Shown here piece by piece: positions 11,597 to 23,939 of a stretch of DNA of 64,000 bases. The stretch's first letter is position 1. Each line of letters begins with the position of its first letter. The DNA comes from Mauremys mutica (lineage: Eukaryota; Chordata; Testudines; Geoemydidae): positions 72,584,618 through 72,648,617 of the forward strand of contig NC_059080.1 of NCBI RefSeq assembly GCF_020497125.1. Reading direction: 5' to 3'. The position numbers were made by a program, and so were the translations under genes. Under the pieces are notes generated by a model that was given only the letters and a program-made list of their open reading frames with translations, was not told the DNA's origin and made no database searches.

Positions 11597-12052
11597 TCAA
11601 CTGTATGTCAGGCCAATTAATCCAAGGGCAAATCCAGATTTATTGTTGTAGAAGCCAAATGAAACACACTCCAGCTTCATGGTCAAGGAGTTGTGGAACT
11701 GTCCAGTATAAAGACCTTGTGTAAATACATTTCCCGCCTTCCAGTGGCCCTGCAACTCTTTAATTTTTGGAACCATCTCGCTTCTCATTTCGGGATGCTT
11801 AGTCCATGAGAGTTCCTCCAGCTGGAATAATTTCACACATGCTGTGAGCAGGAGTTGGACTAGTTCTTGGTCTTCAAATGAGTTGGCTAAAACCAACAAA
11901 TAAAAATTACCCTTTTGTTTTGCTTTTTTGAGTGGTAGGGGTGGGGAATATCTAGTTTCTTTCATCCATACGTCAATCAGGGCTTTTTCATTGCCTCTAT
12001 ACACTTTCATCCACACACACATTTGAGATAGTCCCCTGTGGAACTGGAGCAT
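11597..12052 (-). other. Unidentified 151-codon open frame
   Basis: An ATG-to-stop frame on the minus strand just past the ZBTB38 polyadenylation signal. The predicted product is mixed in composition, with a Leu-rich middle (LVQLLLTACVKLFQLEEL) and several Lys-rich patches, and has no motif I know. No promoter, splice context or neighbouring partner is visible. It could be a piece of an unrecognised retroelement or chance. Confidence 0.25.
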
Positions 12053-12630
12053 AGGCCAGTCTACTGTGGAGGAGGAGTGGCCTCCTGCCGTGGCAGGCTT
12101 TTTAATTTAGTGGGGATAGGGGCTTGCCCTTGCCCATGCTCACAATCCAGCTACAGTTTCTTAGAGTATGGTGTAGTAACCATTGGGCCACATGCTGGCC
12201 CAGTTCTCTCTCTGACAACTAAATAGAGAGCTAATCATATGCTTTGGGTTGCAGCATCTTTAAGGTTCTTCCATAGATGAAGAATGTGCATCCAGGGAAG
12301 AGTACCCCCACCAAACTTCATACCATGAGCCTGATTTCTATATATATGCTGATCAGTCTTGGTAGAGATGCAGATTCTGTTTCAGTAAGAAAGGAGCCAG
12401 TATTCTGAGACTGTTAGAAAGGGAGTATAACTCCTCTCTGATTAAGGATTAGTCTCTGAGGCTGCATGCTCACAACCTGGCTCAGTGTTCTTCTCTGGAC
12501 AGACAGCAGTCTTCTGTGGTGAACACAATTGCTGGATCCCACATGCTTCTAATCCCCTGGGTCTGATTAGAGCTGGGTCAGTGTTCCGAGCTCTGGGTCT
12601 CTGAGTTTTTCTCTCCAGGAACGTTTAATT
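12053..12630. other. Intergenic sequence, nothing recognised
   Basis: Unremarkable mixed-composition DNA between the unidentified minus-strand frame and the LINE. No gene, repeat terminus or conserved site seen. Confidence 0.4.
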
Positions 12631-12639
12631 TGTGGCAAG

Positions 12640-14250
12640 TTGGGGTGTGAATCTACCCTGCACTCATCCGCGTGAATCTCTTGAAGTCGAGGATGATTGT
12701 CTTTTGTGGATTGTCCATTTCAAATTATCTGTGGGGCTGCTGATGGCTTGTAAGGCCTATTCTGGAGCCGCAGACTCTGCCATGTTTCCGAGCAGGGCAG
12801 GTGAACCTGGGATATTGGTCTGGGCCATAGCACAGTCTTTCTGTCGCTTCCATTTTTCTGTTACATGTAGTTGCATCTGATTCTCAAAGTGCTGAGTTCT
12901 CTGCCTCAAGCAGTTCCTCCATTGTTGTCAGTCCTGGGTTATGTGTTCCCACAAGTTGATGTCAATATTGCATTTCCTCATATTAGCCTTGAGGATGTCC
13001 CTATAGCATTTTTTCTGCCCTCCTCTGGTGCATTTGCCTTGGTTGAATTGAGAGTAGAAGACTTATTTTTGGCAGTCTGGAATCAGGCATCTGGACAACA
13101 TAGCTTTCCCAGCGAAGTTGATGATAAATAACCATCACCTTGATGCTCGTAATATTGGCTTATGAGAGAACGCTCATGTTAGAGTGTCTATTATCCCATT
13201 TGATTCAGAGAATCTTATGCATACAGCATTGATACTTTTCCCATGCCTTACGATGTCTCCTATATGTTGTCCACATTTCAGCTTAGTAAGGTGGATGGAG
13301 ATCACAACAGCTTTATAGACCATGAGTTTGGTTTTGGTTCTGATGTTGCAATCTTGAAACACCCTCTTTCTCAGAAGACTAAAAGTTTGGCTTGCACATT
13401 TGAGCCGGCATTGGATTTCTTCGTCAATATCAGCTGTCTGTGAAAGGTGGCTTCCAAGATGTGGAATGTGTGCAACATTCTTTAGAGGGTTATTGTGGAT
13501 CTGTATTGCTGGTGATGGGAATTGTGCACCAGGAGCTTGCTGATGGAGGACCTTTGTTTTCTGGATGTTAAGCATCAGTCCCATTTTCTGATATGCTTCA
13601 GCAAAGATGTTGATGGTCACCTGAAGATCTATTTCTGAGTGAACACACACTACAGTGTCGTCAGCATACTGAAGCTCGATGCCTGAAGTCAGCGATGTTT
13701 GAATTCTGGATTGGAAGCAGCTAAGGTTGAACAGCTTGCAATCCATTTGGTAGATTAGCTGCACTCCTACCAGGATCTTATCCGTGATCAAATAAAGCAT
13801 TGCAGCAAGGAAGATGGAGAAGCGTGGGGGGGGGGCAATAACACAGCCCTGATTGACACCTATCTTAACCTTATAAGGAGCCATAGTAGACCCACTATGG
13901 AGGATCACTGCTTGTATGTCATCGTGAAGGAGATGAATAATGGTGACAAATTTCAGTGGACAACCATACATCAGAAGGATTTCCCACAATGCTTCCCTGT
14001 TAATAGAGTCAAAGGCTTCCGTCAGGTCAGTGAACGCCATGTATAGTGGTCTGTGGTGTTCTCTACATTTTTCCTGCAGCTGGCGAGCAGTGAAGATCAT
14101 GTCATTAGTGCCTCTAGATGGTCTAAACCCACACTGAGATTCAGGAAGAATGTCTTTGGCAAGAGCAAGACGACGGTTCAGGAGAAGTCTTGCAAGGACC
14201 TATCCTGCAGTTGCTAACAGAAAGATTCCTCTATAATTTCCAGTTGGATT
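12640..14250 (-). mobile_element. Non-LTR retrotransposon (LINE) fragment with reverse transcriptase
   Basis: Minus-strand relic. The best frame, 14100-13174 (308 codons), is a reverse transcriptase: FTARQLQEKCREH, LYMAFTDLTEAFDS (first catalytic Asp), GVNQGCVIAP and ELQYADDTVV (YADD catalytic site), then YKAVVIS near the end. The frame extends upstream past 14100 with QCGFRPSRGTND. Downstream, in other frames, FNQGKCTRGGQKKCYRDILK near 13010 and VCGSRIGLTSHQ near 12760 give the usual C-terminal tail of this LINE type, so at least one frameshift is present. A G run at 13828 (PPPR in the APTLFS motif) suggests an insertion. The clade is not settled from sequence alone; it is not the CR1 type seen elsewhere in this window. 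Confidence 0.85.
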
Positions 14251-14339
14251 TATCTCCAAAATGATGCAAACAGAAAATCAGCCCAGAGGCACTCAAGGAT
14301 CCAATAAAGCATGATCTCTTCCACCAATGCCTCAGCAAA

Positions 14340-14530
14340 AATACCTCGAACTAGCCTGCCACAGACTAACTGTCCGTGTGGACCCTGCTGACGCATATCA
14401 GACTGCACCAATTAATTGTTAATGTGTGTCAGCAGAGACCACATAGACAGTTAATCTGTGGCAGGCTAGTGCAGAGTAGATTCACACCCCAGCTTGCTGT
14501 GAACTAATTGTCGTGTAAACAAGCCCTAAG
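14340..14530. mobile_element. Palindromic MITE
   Basis: CTAGCCTGCCACAGACTAAC near 14353 is repeated inverted as GTTAATCTGTGGCAGGCTAG near 14450. The right end GTGTAAACAAGCCC is the reverse of the GGGCTTGTnTACAC end seen in other MITEs here. Non-coding. Confidence 0.6.
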
Positions 14531-16653
14531 GAGCACTCCTAACTACAGACCCCCATGTCTGCCATTCTTCCTTGGGATGTGGGACGCTGCAGCCTGACCT
14601 GCCTTGAACCCTGAAGCCAGTGCCTCAGCACTCCCAACCCCCCCGTGGCTTATATGTGTCCCCTCAGTGTGGGAGCTCTGAGCTTCTACAAAATGGCAGG
14701 CAAGCAAAAAATACAGGCTTAGCAAAGAAATTTCTTAAGAAAGCACTAAAGAGTTACAGCACTCTACAAAATAAACAGCCCTGAGATGCTCTCCTTTTAG
14801 CATGATCTAACCCCTTCTGTGAGCCTGAGATCTGAGCATTGTTTCAGGCGAGGCAGACACTCCTGCCTTCTCTCTTGCTCCAGCCTGGTCTTCTGGCTTG
14901 TGACAAAGGGAGCCCCCCCCAACCCCACTTAAATACAATTGTCCCTTTTTGCCCCTCATTCTCCAACTGGGAAATTCCATCCTATTCCCCCAGTCAGGCT
15001 GCTGTGTAGCGTCCAATGTCCTGTGGGGATGGCTGGTAGTGCAGAGACTGTCAGCTGATGACCCTAGATAATGGCTCCTCAGCCATAGTCATCCTCCAAC
15101 AGCCAGAAGCCATGAATATTCATTTGGTGACCCTTAGAATTCTATAAGGTCCTACGTTACCAAGGCTGGCAGAGGTCAGCTCAAAAGAGACATCCAGTAA
15201 GACCAGAGTTTTACAGTGAATATTGTTTTGGTGACTGGAACAAAGGATCTAATTTTGAAGAAGGTGGAGAAAATACTTTTAAAAAATGGTCAAGGAAGGT
15301 AGATGACTGTGATCAACATTTTATACCATAGGGCTGATCTGATAAGTATCCATAATACTGCATCTGTATTATCTATTCTTCATGTATTTTTATCTGTATA
15401 CAGTATTATAAAATAAAGGACAGGACAAAGATTGGTGAACCTCAACTTCATTCTACATAAAAATATGATACACTATTTGTTTAGTTATTTGGTTTTTTAT
15501 TATACATTGTAAAAGAAGTGATATCTTGGTCTGATAAAACTACACTTGAACTGATAGTGAAGTACTCAATTAAATAATAGTATTGTCCACTTATTTATTC
15601 TGCCAGGGATGAATTATATGAATCAATGAGAGTTTTGGTTCCATAGCAGCTTTAGGTCCAGACAACTGGGATTATGAAATAAATACAATACAAATGTGAC
15701 GAAATACATGGGGATATTTTCTAAGTGGATTTATATGCCGATCATTCTAGACCAAAGCAAATCAGGTAGAATATTTATACAAATATTTTATATAACTCTA
15801 TGGTTCATAAGAAAAATATTGATAGCTTGTGTTAGGTTTGGTGGGATTGCATATTTTGATAAAAAACACAATGACTTTCTAATTCTGTGTATTCTCTACA
15901 GTTTATAGCAAAGCAATTATTAAGATGGCCATGTCATGTTTATATTTAATTGTAGGACTTTTATCACAAGTAACATGTTGAAGTAATGAGTCGAGTACTA
16001 ATGACCAAACTGGAATTAAAATAAGTGTAAAAGATGGAAATATTGTACAGTGTAAAAGAATGTACTTTGTTACATAATTGCATTTGAATTTTTGTTTAGA
16101 AAATACTATTAAATGCAGATATTAAGGGTTGGGGAAAGTCTATTTTATTTTAAGAAAGAGTGATTATAATTCTGGTTGTGTTTGATTAAAATAACCTGTT
16201 CCTATTTTTATAAGTCTCTCCATTTTTTAAAAATGATTTTAATATTGACTTATTTTTATAATTTACATGGTCAACAGATTTGTATCTCCTATTTTACACA
16301 TTTGCTATATTTAATATTTATTTCAATATAAAATTTTTCTTAAGTCTGAAGGAATGACAACACAGTAGCTACCATATTTATAAACTCAAAATAATACCAT
16401 TTTGAAAAACATTTTCTAAAGTTAATTTAATTTGATGTTTTGTAAAAGGTGGACAGCCTTGGATACAGAAATGCTTAGTTTATGCACAGAAACCAAGCTG
16501 GGCAGCAGTACTGCAAGCTTCCCTACAACAACGTCAAAACTGTTCTACAGGGTCCACCTTCATAAATTAAAAAGCATAATTCAGTCTCCATCCTCATTCA
16601 GTTCCAAGCCAATTGGGATGATAGCTTTTGTGATATGGATATTGGCCCACTAG
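14531..16653. other. Intergenic sequence with no recognised gene
   Basis: 14540-15220 is of mixed composition and could be an old LTR or other repeat, without clear ends. 15230-16600 is AT-rich with several AATAAA hexamers (for example near 15413 and 15679). No coding potential beyond short chance frames. Confidence 0.35.
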
Positions 16654-17040
16654 CAGGGGCGGCTCCAGGCCCCAGCACGCCAAGCGCGTGCTTGGGGCGG
16701 CATGCCGCGGGGGGCACTCTGCCGGTTGCCGGGAGGGCGGCAGGCAGGCAGCCTTTGGCGGCATGCCTGCGGAGGGTCCGCTGGTCCCGCGGCTCTGGTG
16801 GACCTCCCACAGGTGTGCCTGCGAAGGGTCCGCTGGTCCCGTGGCTTCGGTGGAGACGCGGGACCAGCGGACCCTCCGCAGCCACGCCTGCGGGAGGTCC
16901 ACCAAAGCTGCAGGACCAGCGGACTCTCCACAGGCACGCCTGCGGAAGGTCCTCCGGAGCCGCGGGATTGGCGACCGGCAGAGCGCCCCCCGCGGCATGC
17001 TGCCGTGCTTGGGGCGGCGAAATGTCTAGAGCCGCCCCTG
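16654..17040. mobile_element. GC-rich palindromic hAT MITE with perfect 8-bp target duplication
   Basis: Ends CAGGGGCGGCTC and GAGCCGCCCCTG; flanks are CCCACTAG at 16646-16653 and again at 17041-17048, an exact 8-bp target duplication. The inside is built of inverted repeats of a GCGGAGGGTCCGCTGGTCCC unit. Its high GC and palindromy make long open frames on both strands which are not genes. Same family, opposite orientation, as 30223-30479. Confidence 0.92.
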
Positions 17041-17339
17041 CCCACTAGGAATTGGAATAAAAGCACCAATTAATTGCTGAGTTAGCGTGTAATATTTCTA
17101 CCAACCTGAACTAATACTATTGGAGAAACAGCATATGATCGATTGTGTAATTAAAGACTATATATAATGCATATGCATAGATGTACAGTATAATACATAT
17201 GCACAGATGTACAGTTTTAAGGTTGTGCAACTTTTAATGGTCATTTCCTAGCTTTTGTATGCTTGTACTGTTAGCCCAAAACAGTTTAACTATGGTCTGC
17301 ACAGATCAGAAGATGGACTGTCTGCAGATCCCATCCCCC

Positions 17340-18010
17340 TCCCACATCTATCATCGGGTGATTTATTAAGACAGAGGCAGAATAAGATGTAACACACAAA
17401 TATTTATTACGCCACTAGTCCGTAAACTAGACAAGGACCCCCCTTCAGACAATAAACAATGTTAGCAAGACACACACGGTTGTTAACAGTTACCAGAGTG
17501 TGAAGCTCAGAGCCCTTAAACCCCCTTAACCTATGGATGTAAAACAGAGGAAAACCACAATGGGTATTACAATACCATATCCTGAAGACAGGGACACAAT
17601 GACAAAAACTTAGGATACGACAAAGATATTGGTGAAAATCAGGGGAGCTGGACACCAAACAGGAACTGGATATTCTTCTCCCTCTGGACAGGTCCTTTGG
17701 GCAGGTCTTCTCCCTCTTGGGCAGATCTTCTACCTCAGGTAGGTCTTCAGTGCTTTCCCAGGCAGTCTCTGCTTGACCTCGTAATTCAGTGCAAGTATGT
17801 GCTCACTAATGGTGTGTAGCAGTTGAGTGCAAATATGTTAATAGAGACCAGGAATCCAAAGTCCTATGAGTCCTGGTCCCTCTGGGGCTCCTCACAGCTA
17901 GCTGAATTGGGACACTGGCTGCCACTCAGATGGACAGCCCTTAGTGACAGGCGTGCCACTCACTAAATAACCTGCGGTTGCTAGGCAAGATTATGGCTGT
18001 CACATGACTC
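17340..18010 (-). mobile_element. LTR-like sequence (tentative)
   Basis: On the minus strand the block begins TGTGACAGCCATAATC and holds an AATAAA near its far end (TAATAAATATTTG around 17400), like an LTR. The distal boundary and target duplication were not found, so this may be a fragment. Confidence 0.4.
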
Positions 18011-19073
18011 TAACTGCCTTGTCCTTTTTCCGCCTTAATTTGAAAAAGGCTGAAAGGGCACTAAATCATCTGAGGAAGAAGGGTATCCAAGATGGAGACT
18101 TAGCTATCCTTTTACAAATCCAAGATGGATATTACATAAAATGGGTCAGAAACAGATTTTACCCAACAGTGCATGCAACCTTGGTGTTCTCTAAATGTAG
18201 GTTTAATAGTTATTTATTAATAGTAACATTTGAAAAGTTCTTTTAAGATAAGGACATCTTATAGGACATGGAAAAGACAGGGGGTGAAGTCCTGGTCCCA
18301 TTTAATCAGTGGCAAAACTTGCATTGTCTTCAGTGGAGCCAGGATTTCATTCAGGGCTATCCTGAAGACCAAAGGAGTGTCTGGCTTGTAGTCTTTTGCT
18401 CATAGATTCCAATGCCAGAAGGGATCGTTCTGATCATCTGGTCTGACCTCGTGCATAATATAGGCTATAAGACTTCCTCCAAATAAATCCTACACCATTT
18501 ATTTTAGAAACACATCCAGTCTTAATTTAAAAATTGTTGATGGAGAATCTACCACAACACATGGTAAATTGTTCTAATGGTTCATTACCCTCATTGTTAA
18601 AAATGTATGCCTTATTTACAATCTGAATGTGTCTAGCTTCAACTTACAACCATTGGTTCATGTTGTACCTTCCTCTATTACATTGAAGAGTCCATTATTA
18701 AATATTTGTTCCTCACGTAGATATGTATAGATTGTAATTAAGTCATGCTTTAACCTTCTCTTTGTCAAGCTAATTAGATTGAGCTCCTTGAGTTTATTAA
18801 TAAAAGGCATGTTTTCGAATATTTTAATCATTCTTGTGGCTCTGCTGTGAACCCTCTCCACTTTATCAACATCCTTCTCGATTTGTGAACACCAGAACTG
18901 GACATAGTCAGTATTGCAGCAGTGGTCATCACCATTGCCAAATACAAAGGTAAAATAACCTGTCTACTCCTACTCTAGATTACCCTGTTTATACATCCAA
19001 GGATTGCTTTGGCCTTTTTGGCCGCAGAATTGCTCTGGGAGCTCATGATCAGCTGTTTATGTACCACAACCCC

Positions 19074-20148
19074 TGTGATGCTTTCCAGGAGTACCCAGGA
19101 TTGTGAGGTACTTCCCTACCACCTGCCCTTAATGTGAGGAAGTCTTGTCTGTGCCTGCTGTGGATCAGCTCCCTGAAGCTACCAGATTCTGGCAACACAA
19201 GCACTAGCGTATAAGCCTCTGCAGACTCTCTCTTAGTACAGGTTAGCAATAGCCACACAGCACCCCCCAAATCCTTTGAGTGTTCCCTGTAGTGTGCAAC
19301 CCCTTACCCACTGAACACTCGCAGAATTACGAGGCCTGTTGGTCCTAAAGGAACACTACACAGCAGCTTACTGCTGAACATGCAGCACTTAGATATATTT
19401 ATAGTGAAAACAGAAATAAGTTTATTATCAAAGACCAGAGATTCAAGTGATAGTAAGAATATTAGAAACAAATTGTTAATATTAAACAAAATCATAACAC
19501 ACTTTCTAGAGACTAAACTTAACTAACAAGTTATCCTCCTGTCTAAAGAAGCTTATCTCAGCCAAAGTTCTCTCCGGCCTTTTCAGCACACCCTGGTTGA
19601 TATCCTTTTTCATGAAGCAAACTCGCTGTCCGTTTACTTCGTAGGTGAAGGATGCTAGGATGTCTTTTTGCAACCCTAAATATACCAGCACAGACCGTTT
19701 GATGTGCACCTCAAAATAGGATTTCCCTCCACCCCTTCCCCAATTTACCTCTTCCTGTTACTTTCTTCTGTTTGAAGATTTCACAACCCTTTATTAGCAT
19801 TCGGATTAGACTGGTGAGTGGAGGCCCACTGTGAACCATACAATACTTAATTTACATATAAACAGACAAACATTTCATCCTGAAAGTAAACCTGTTTTTC
19901 ACATTTGCTGGTGACCAGTCCCTAGACACAGCCCTTAAGAACATAATTTTCATTTTATATACATAACTCTTTACACAACATCCATACATGTGTTTTGAAT
20001 GATATTGATGACCACCAGTTTGATACAGGCTTTTGTCTGAGCCATCATAGGTCCCCATTTGGTGAACGAAATGTTCAGGAGATTCCTGTACCCTTATGCA
20101 TCCCTGTATGCCCCACTGCCAGTTGGCATCAGGAGGTCCATGCTCACA
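19074..20148 (-). mobile_element. Solo LTR-like insertion in the CR1
   Basis: The block TGTGATGCTT...GCTCACA interrupts the CR1 exactly; AACCCC precedes it and TAACCCG follows, giving an AACCC target duplication give or take one base. A TTTATTA near 19420 reads as a polyadenylation hexamer on the minus strand. No internal genes, so a solo LTR is the simplest reading. The flanking CR1 segments rejoin cleanly when it is taken out. Confidence 0.65.
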
Positions 20149-20246
20149 TAACCCGCAAATCTTTTTCAGACACACTGCTCCCCAGGATAAAGTCCCCCAT
20201 CCTACATTCTTTGTTCCTAGATGTATGCATTTACATTTTTCTGTAT

Positions 20247-21608
20247 TGTCCGAAATAGATTGCGGTCCGTTAAAGCTTGGTATTGAGTGAGGAAAAACAG
20301 GCAGGACCAGAATAACAGTGAAAAGCCAAGTGGCTGTGTTTATTTGGGGGATAATTACAACTTGGGCCGGGGGAGTAGGCAACTTTGGCTGGGATGGTAT
20401 CAAAATTACAAACACACCCCAAAACACAGTAATAATACACTTTATACTGCTCACCACACCACACCAAATAGGCAGACACACCAATCACACAAGATGGGAA
20501 TCGGGTTCGTCAGGGCGGTGCCCGGTGCAACACAGAGAAAGAGACCCACGGGCCACTGCCTCAGCCACCCTTGCTTTCACACTAAGGGTAACCCAGAGTG
20601 TGGTGCGGCTGCAGCTGGGCAGATTCCACTCATTCAGACCGCTGGGACAGGAACCCCTTGGTCAGCTAATCTCCAGGTGGAGACAGCTCCCAGATTCATT
20701 CACTCCGGACAAAGACAGAGCAGTGATTCACACACATAAAACAGTTTGCAATTAACAATTCAATTAACAATTCACTAACAAATAGAACAATTATACAAAC
20801 TAGCTAAGCAATTGTGTAATTCTGAGCTCATTAATACAATCCTGATATCCTGAGTAGATATTTGGTACCAAGTTAGGGAGGGGAAAAAATAAGAGGCTAG
20901 ATAAGCTAACTGTCAGATATTAAAAAGCAAATACCGCACTCCAGGCGCAGCTGACCAGCAGAACAGACACCAGAAGCATGACGAGCTGACAGGGATTGGG
21001 TCCAAACGACAACGAATCCAAACGATACGACATGAGTGCACTTTACCGGGAGGAGACCCTGGCCGAAAGGGTGATCAGGTCCTTCAGCTAACACGCGGAT
21101 ACTCCACCCAAATTTTGGGGGGAAACCTAGTTTTATTGAGAGGTCTCACTCCCTCGTATCGGTATCTGATTGGCTCCCTGGTCCCTCCTCCCTCCAGGCT
21201 TCGAGCTGTTGCCACCCCACGTCAGCAGGATTTGCACAAGGCACACTGGAGTTGACAAGTAAACAAGCTTGACCCTTAGATGACTGGGTCCAAAAAGAGC
21301 GGGAAAGTGAGTCGCTGGGCAGAATTAACCTGACCTCCAGACGACCGACCCAAAAAAAACAGGTTGCCGGGCAGAATCAGGCCTTCACACACAGAACTAG
21401 CCTGACCTTTAGATGGCCCAGCAGGAGAGAAAAAACAACAGGAGAACATACCCAGCCAGTGTTGCTGGGCAGGATTGAGTCTCTGCCCTCTCCTATACAA
21501 CAAGAACCTGGTCCAAGATGGAGGCTGCCTTGTCCTTTTAACAGGACAAGATGGCCGTGGACCAACAATTGGCCATTCAAAGCCATAACTTCGTATCGGA
21601 TTGCGACA
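20247..21608 (-). mobile_element. Solo LTR (endogenous retrovirus or gypsy type) inserted in the CR1
   Basis: 1,362 bp starting TGTCCGAAAT and ending GATTGCGACA, with a perfect 5-bp target duplication TGTAT at 20242-20246 and 21609-21613. Removing it restores continuous CR1 sequence. On the minus strand a TTAAAAGG TATA-like box lies near 21535 and AAATAAAC near 20340, the order expected for an LTR on that strand. The open frames inside are chance. Confidence 0.85.
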
Positions 21609-22350
21609 TGTATTAAAACACATATTGTTTGTTTGTACCCAGCTTACCATGTGATCCAGAAAAAAATCCTCCAAATTTTGTGACATCTGCAAACTTATCA
21701 GTGATGATTTTATGTTTTCTTCCAGGTCATTAATAAAAATGTTAAATCATGTAGCGCCAAGACCCGCTTCAAGCAGGACACCACTAGAAACAGACCCTGT
21801 TCAAAGATGGCTCTCCATTTACAATTACAGTGAGGCCTAAAAAGGAGCGTTTTTAATCCATTTAATGTGTGCCATGTTAATTTTATATTCTAGTTTTTAA
21901 TCAGTACCAAGTCAAACACCTTACCGAAGGCTAAATATATTGCATCAACACTATTACCTTTATCAACAATATTACCATAATCTCATAAAAATATCCAATT
22001 TGTCTGAATTTATTTTCCATTAACCCATGTTGATTGGTATTAGTTACATTACCCTCCTTTAATTCTTTATTAATAGAGTCATGTATCAGCCATTCCTTTA
22101 TCTTGCCCACGATCAATGTCAGACTGACACACCTATAATTACCTGGGTCATCCTGTTTATGCTTTTTAAATATTGGCACAACATTAGCTTTCTTTCAATC
22201 TTCTGGAACTTGGCCAGTGTGCCAAGACTTATTGAAAATGAACATTAATGATCCAGTGAGCTCCTCAGTCACACCTTTTAAAATGTATGGATGTAAGTTA
22301 TCCAGAACTGCTGATTTTAAAATGTCTAACATTAGTAGCTGCTGTTCATA

Positions 22351-23400
22351 CAATTAGACTGTACCTTTCTCCCTGGAGTAGCAAAGCTCACAATTCCATT
22401 TTTTGTCCAAGAGAAAAAAGTCTAGAAACACTTCATCCTTAAGGCCCATTCCTATGAGATAGCAAGTGCTTCCTTTGAGGGGCTGAGATAACGAGGTGAG
22501 AGCACGCAACAACTCAGAGGAAGTGCTCAACATTTCATGGGATCAGACATTTGAGGATGAAAAGTGTTTATATAAATGCTCAGGTGAATAAAAGTTGACT
22601 GCTTAGTACCTAATAGGACTGGTTTTCATATGCTTTAAATTTTTCATACGCTTTAAAAAGGCACATTTCTGTTTTAATAAGTTGTGCTAAAATATCAAAT
22701 TAAAAATGTAATTAATCTAAATTCTAATCATGCATATGTAGTATGAATGTGAGTTTTCCACACTGTACTTTTCAATTCTTTTGGGACTGTGGCAGGGAGA
22801 CACAGTCCAGAATGCAAAATGTCTAATTTGTATACAGAAATGGGCAAATATATACAGCATAAGGAAAAATGCAAATTAAAATATTTTTCCTTCCAGCTGT
22901 GTGCCACTAGTCTGCAGCATACATAAAAAATAAGTTAACCTACAGTAATAGAAAAGCAGTGATTCAGGTCATTTGCGGGACAGCACTGAAAACAGATGTC
23001 TAACCAAAACAAGGAAGTTTAGAAGTATACGGAGCATACAATAAAATCATCTTCCTTCCCCATTTCATATTGCTAATACCAAGAAGTTTATGGTCATTCT
23101 ACTAGGTTATTTATTCAGACTTAAAATATGCTAATCAATCCTCAGTTAGCAGATGTGCAAAAATTAAAACAAATTATCACCCCTGGAACGAATGGCTGCC
23201 ATCTGTGAAAAATATGATAAAGATCTAGCAGACATCCATTTCACTGAAACATATAGAAAGGGAGTGTACAAACTTAGTCACAAAAGTGTCACAGTCTTCT
23301 TCCAGCTACTTCAATATTTCTTCCATTACATATTCTCCTGTGACTCTGCTCAATCATTTGTTCCATTTGCAATCACACAAGGTCAGATTGCTGCATATCA
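22351..23400. other. Intergenic sequence, nothing recognised
   Basis: AT-rich. A short open frame at 23192-23512 overlaps the edge of a MITE-like stretch and shows no domain. Confidence 0.35.
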
Positions 23401-23565
23401 GCCTCAGAAGTGTTTGAAACTGTACTATGTTAAAGCACATTTGGGAACATTTAGTGTGCATCAGCAGGGTCTACCGGGACTAATTAATACACAACATATT
23501 AGTGTGCTTTAGAAGTCACACCGCTGTAGTGCACATTACTTCACTGCATAGACAAGCCCTTAGTC
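23400..23565. mobile_element. MITE fragment with CAAGCCC end
   Basis: ATAGACAAGCCCTTA near 23549 is the reverse of the GGGCTTGTCTA end shared with other MITEs here, and CATTTGGGAACATTTAGTGT nearby suits a decayed palindromic interior. The left boundary is unclear. Another GTCTACAC-type piece follows at about 23650-23760. Confidence 0.4.
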
Positions 23566-23939
23566 AAAGGACTTGACTATGCTTAGGATTAGCCCCAATT
23601 CAGCCACTGGAGGCCAGCAATCAGTGGAAATGCACTAGTGTAAGCCTTAAGTGTAGACATAAACTGGTTGATCTTACTCTGGTTTAAAACAGGAAGAAGC
23701 TCAGCTGGTGCAAATTGAAGATTTCCTTGTCTACACTTGGAGTTCGCACTGGTGCAGGATATGTCAGTTACTGGATGACTTCTGAATCAGGGTTAATCCC
23801 AAGTATAAAGCAAGGCCTAAAATGACATCATACTGGGGTTCACATCTTGGTGCAGTGGCAAGAGAATGTGGTGGGGTTAAGCTGCACCACTTTGTTGATT
23901 GCTGAGTTAGGCCTTGGGTTAACGAAGAACTATATACAG

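Larger units (their letters stand above)
18402..22350 (-). mobile_element. CR1 LINE copy, split by two LTR-like insertions
   Basis: CR1 segments on the minus strand at 18402-19073, 20149-20246 and 21609-22350 join into one copy. 18861-18658 encodes the CR1 reverse-transcriptase tail (RATRMIKIFENMPF, SLTKRRLKHDLI). 22179-21931 gives an upstream part (KHKQDDPGNYRCVSLT, the pattern before the catalytic block). The sequence is full of stops and indels and is inactive. It is the landing site for the two insertions listed separately. Confidence 0.85.

Noticed and set aside
16594..17073. Overlapping open frames of 95-139 codons on both strands
   Set aside because: They lie in a GC-rich palindromic hAT MITE with exact target duplications; the frames mirror one another and reflect low stop-codon frequency.
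19852..20755. 210-codon and 150-codon frames
   Set aside because: They cross the junction of CR1 and two LTR-like insertions, so they are chimeric and non-coding.
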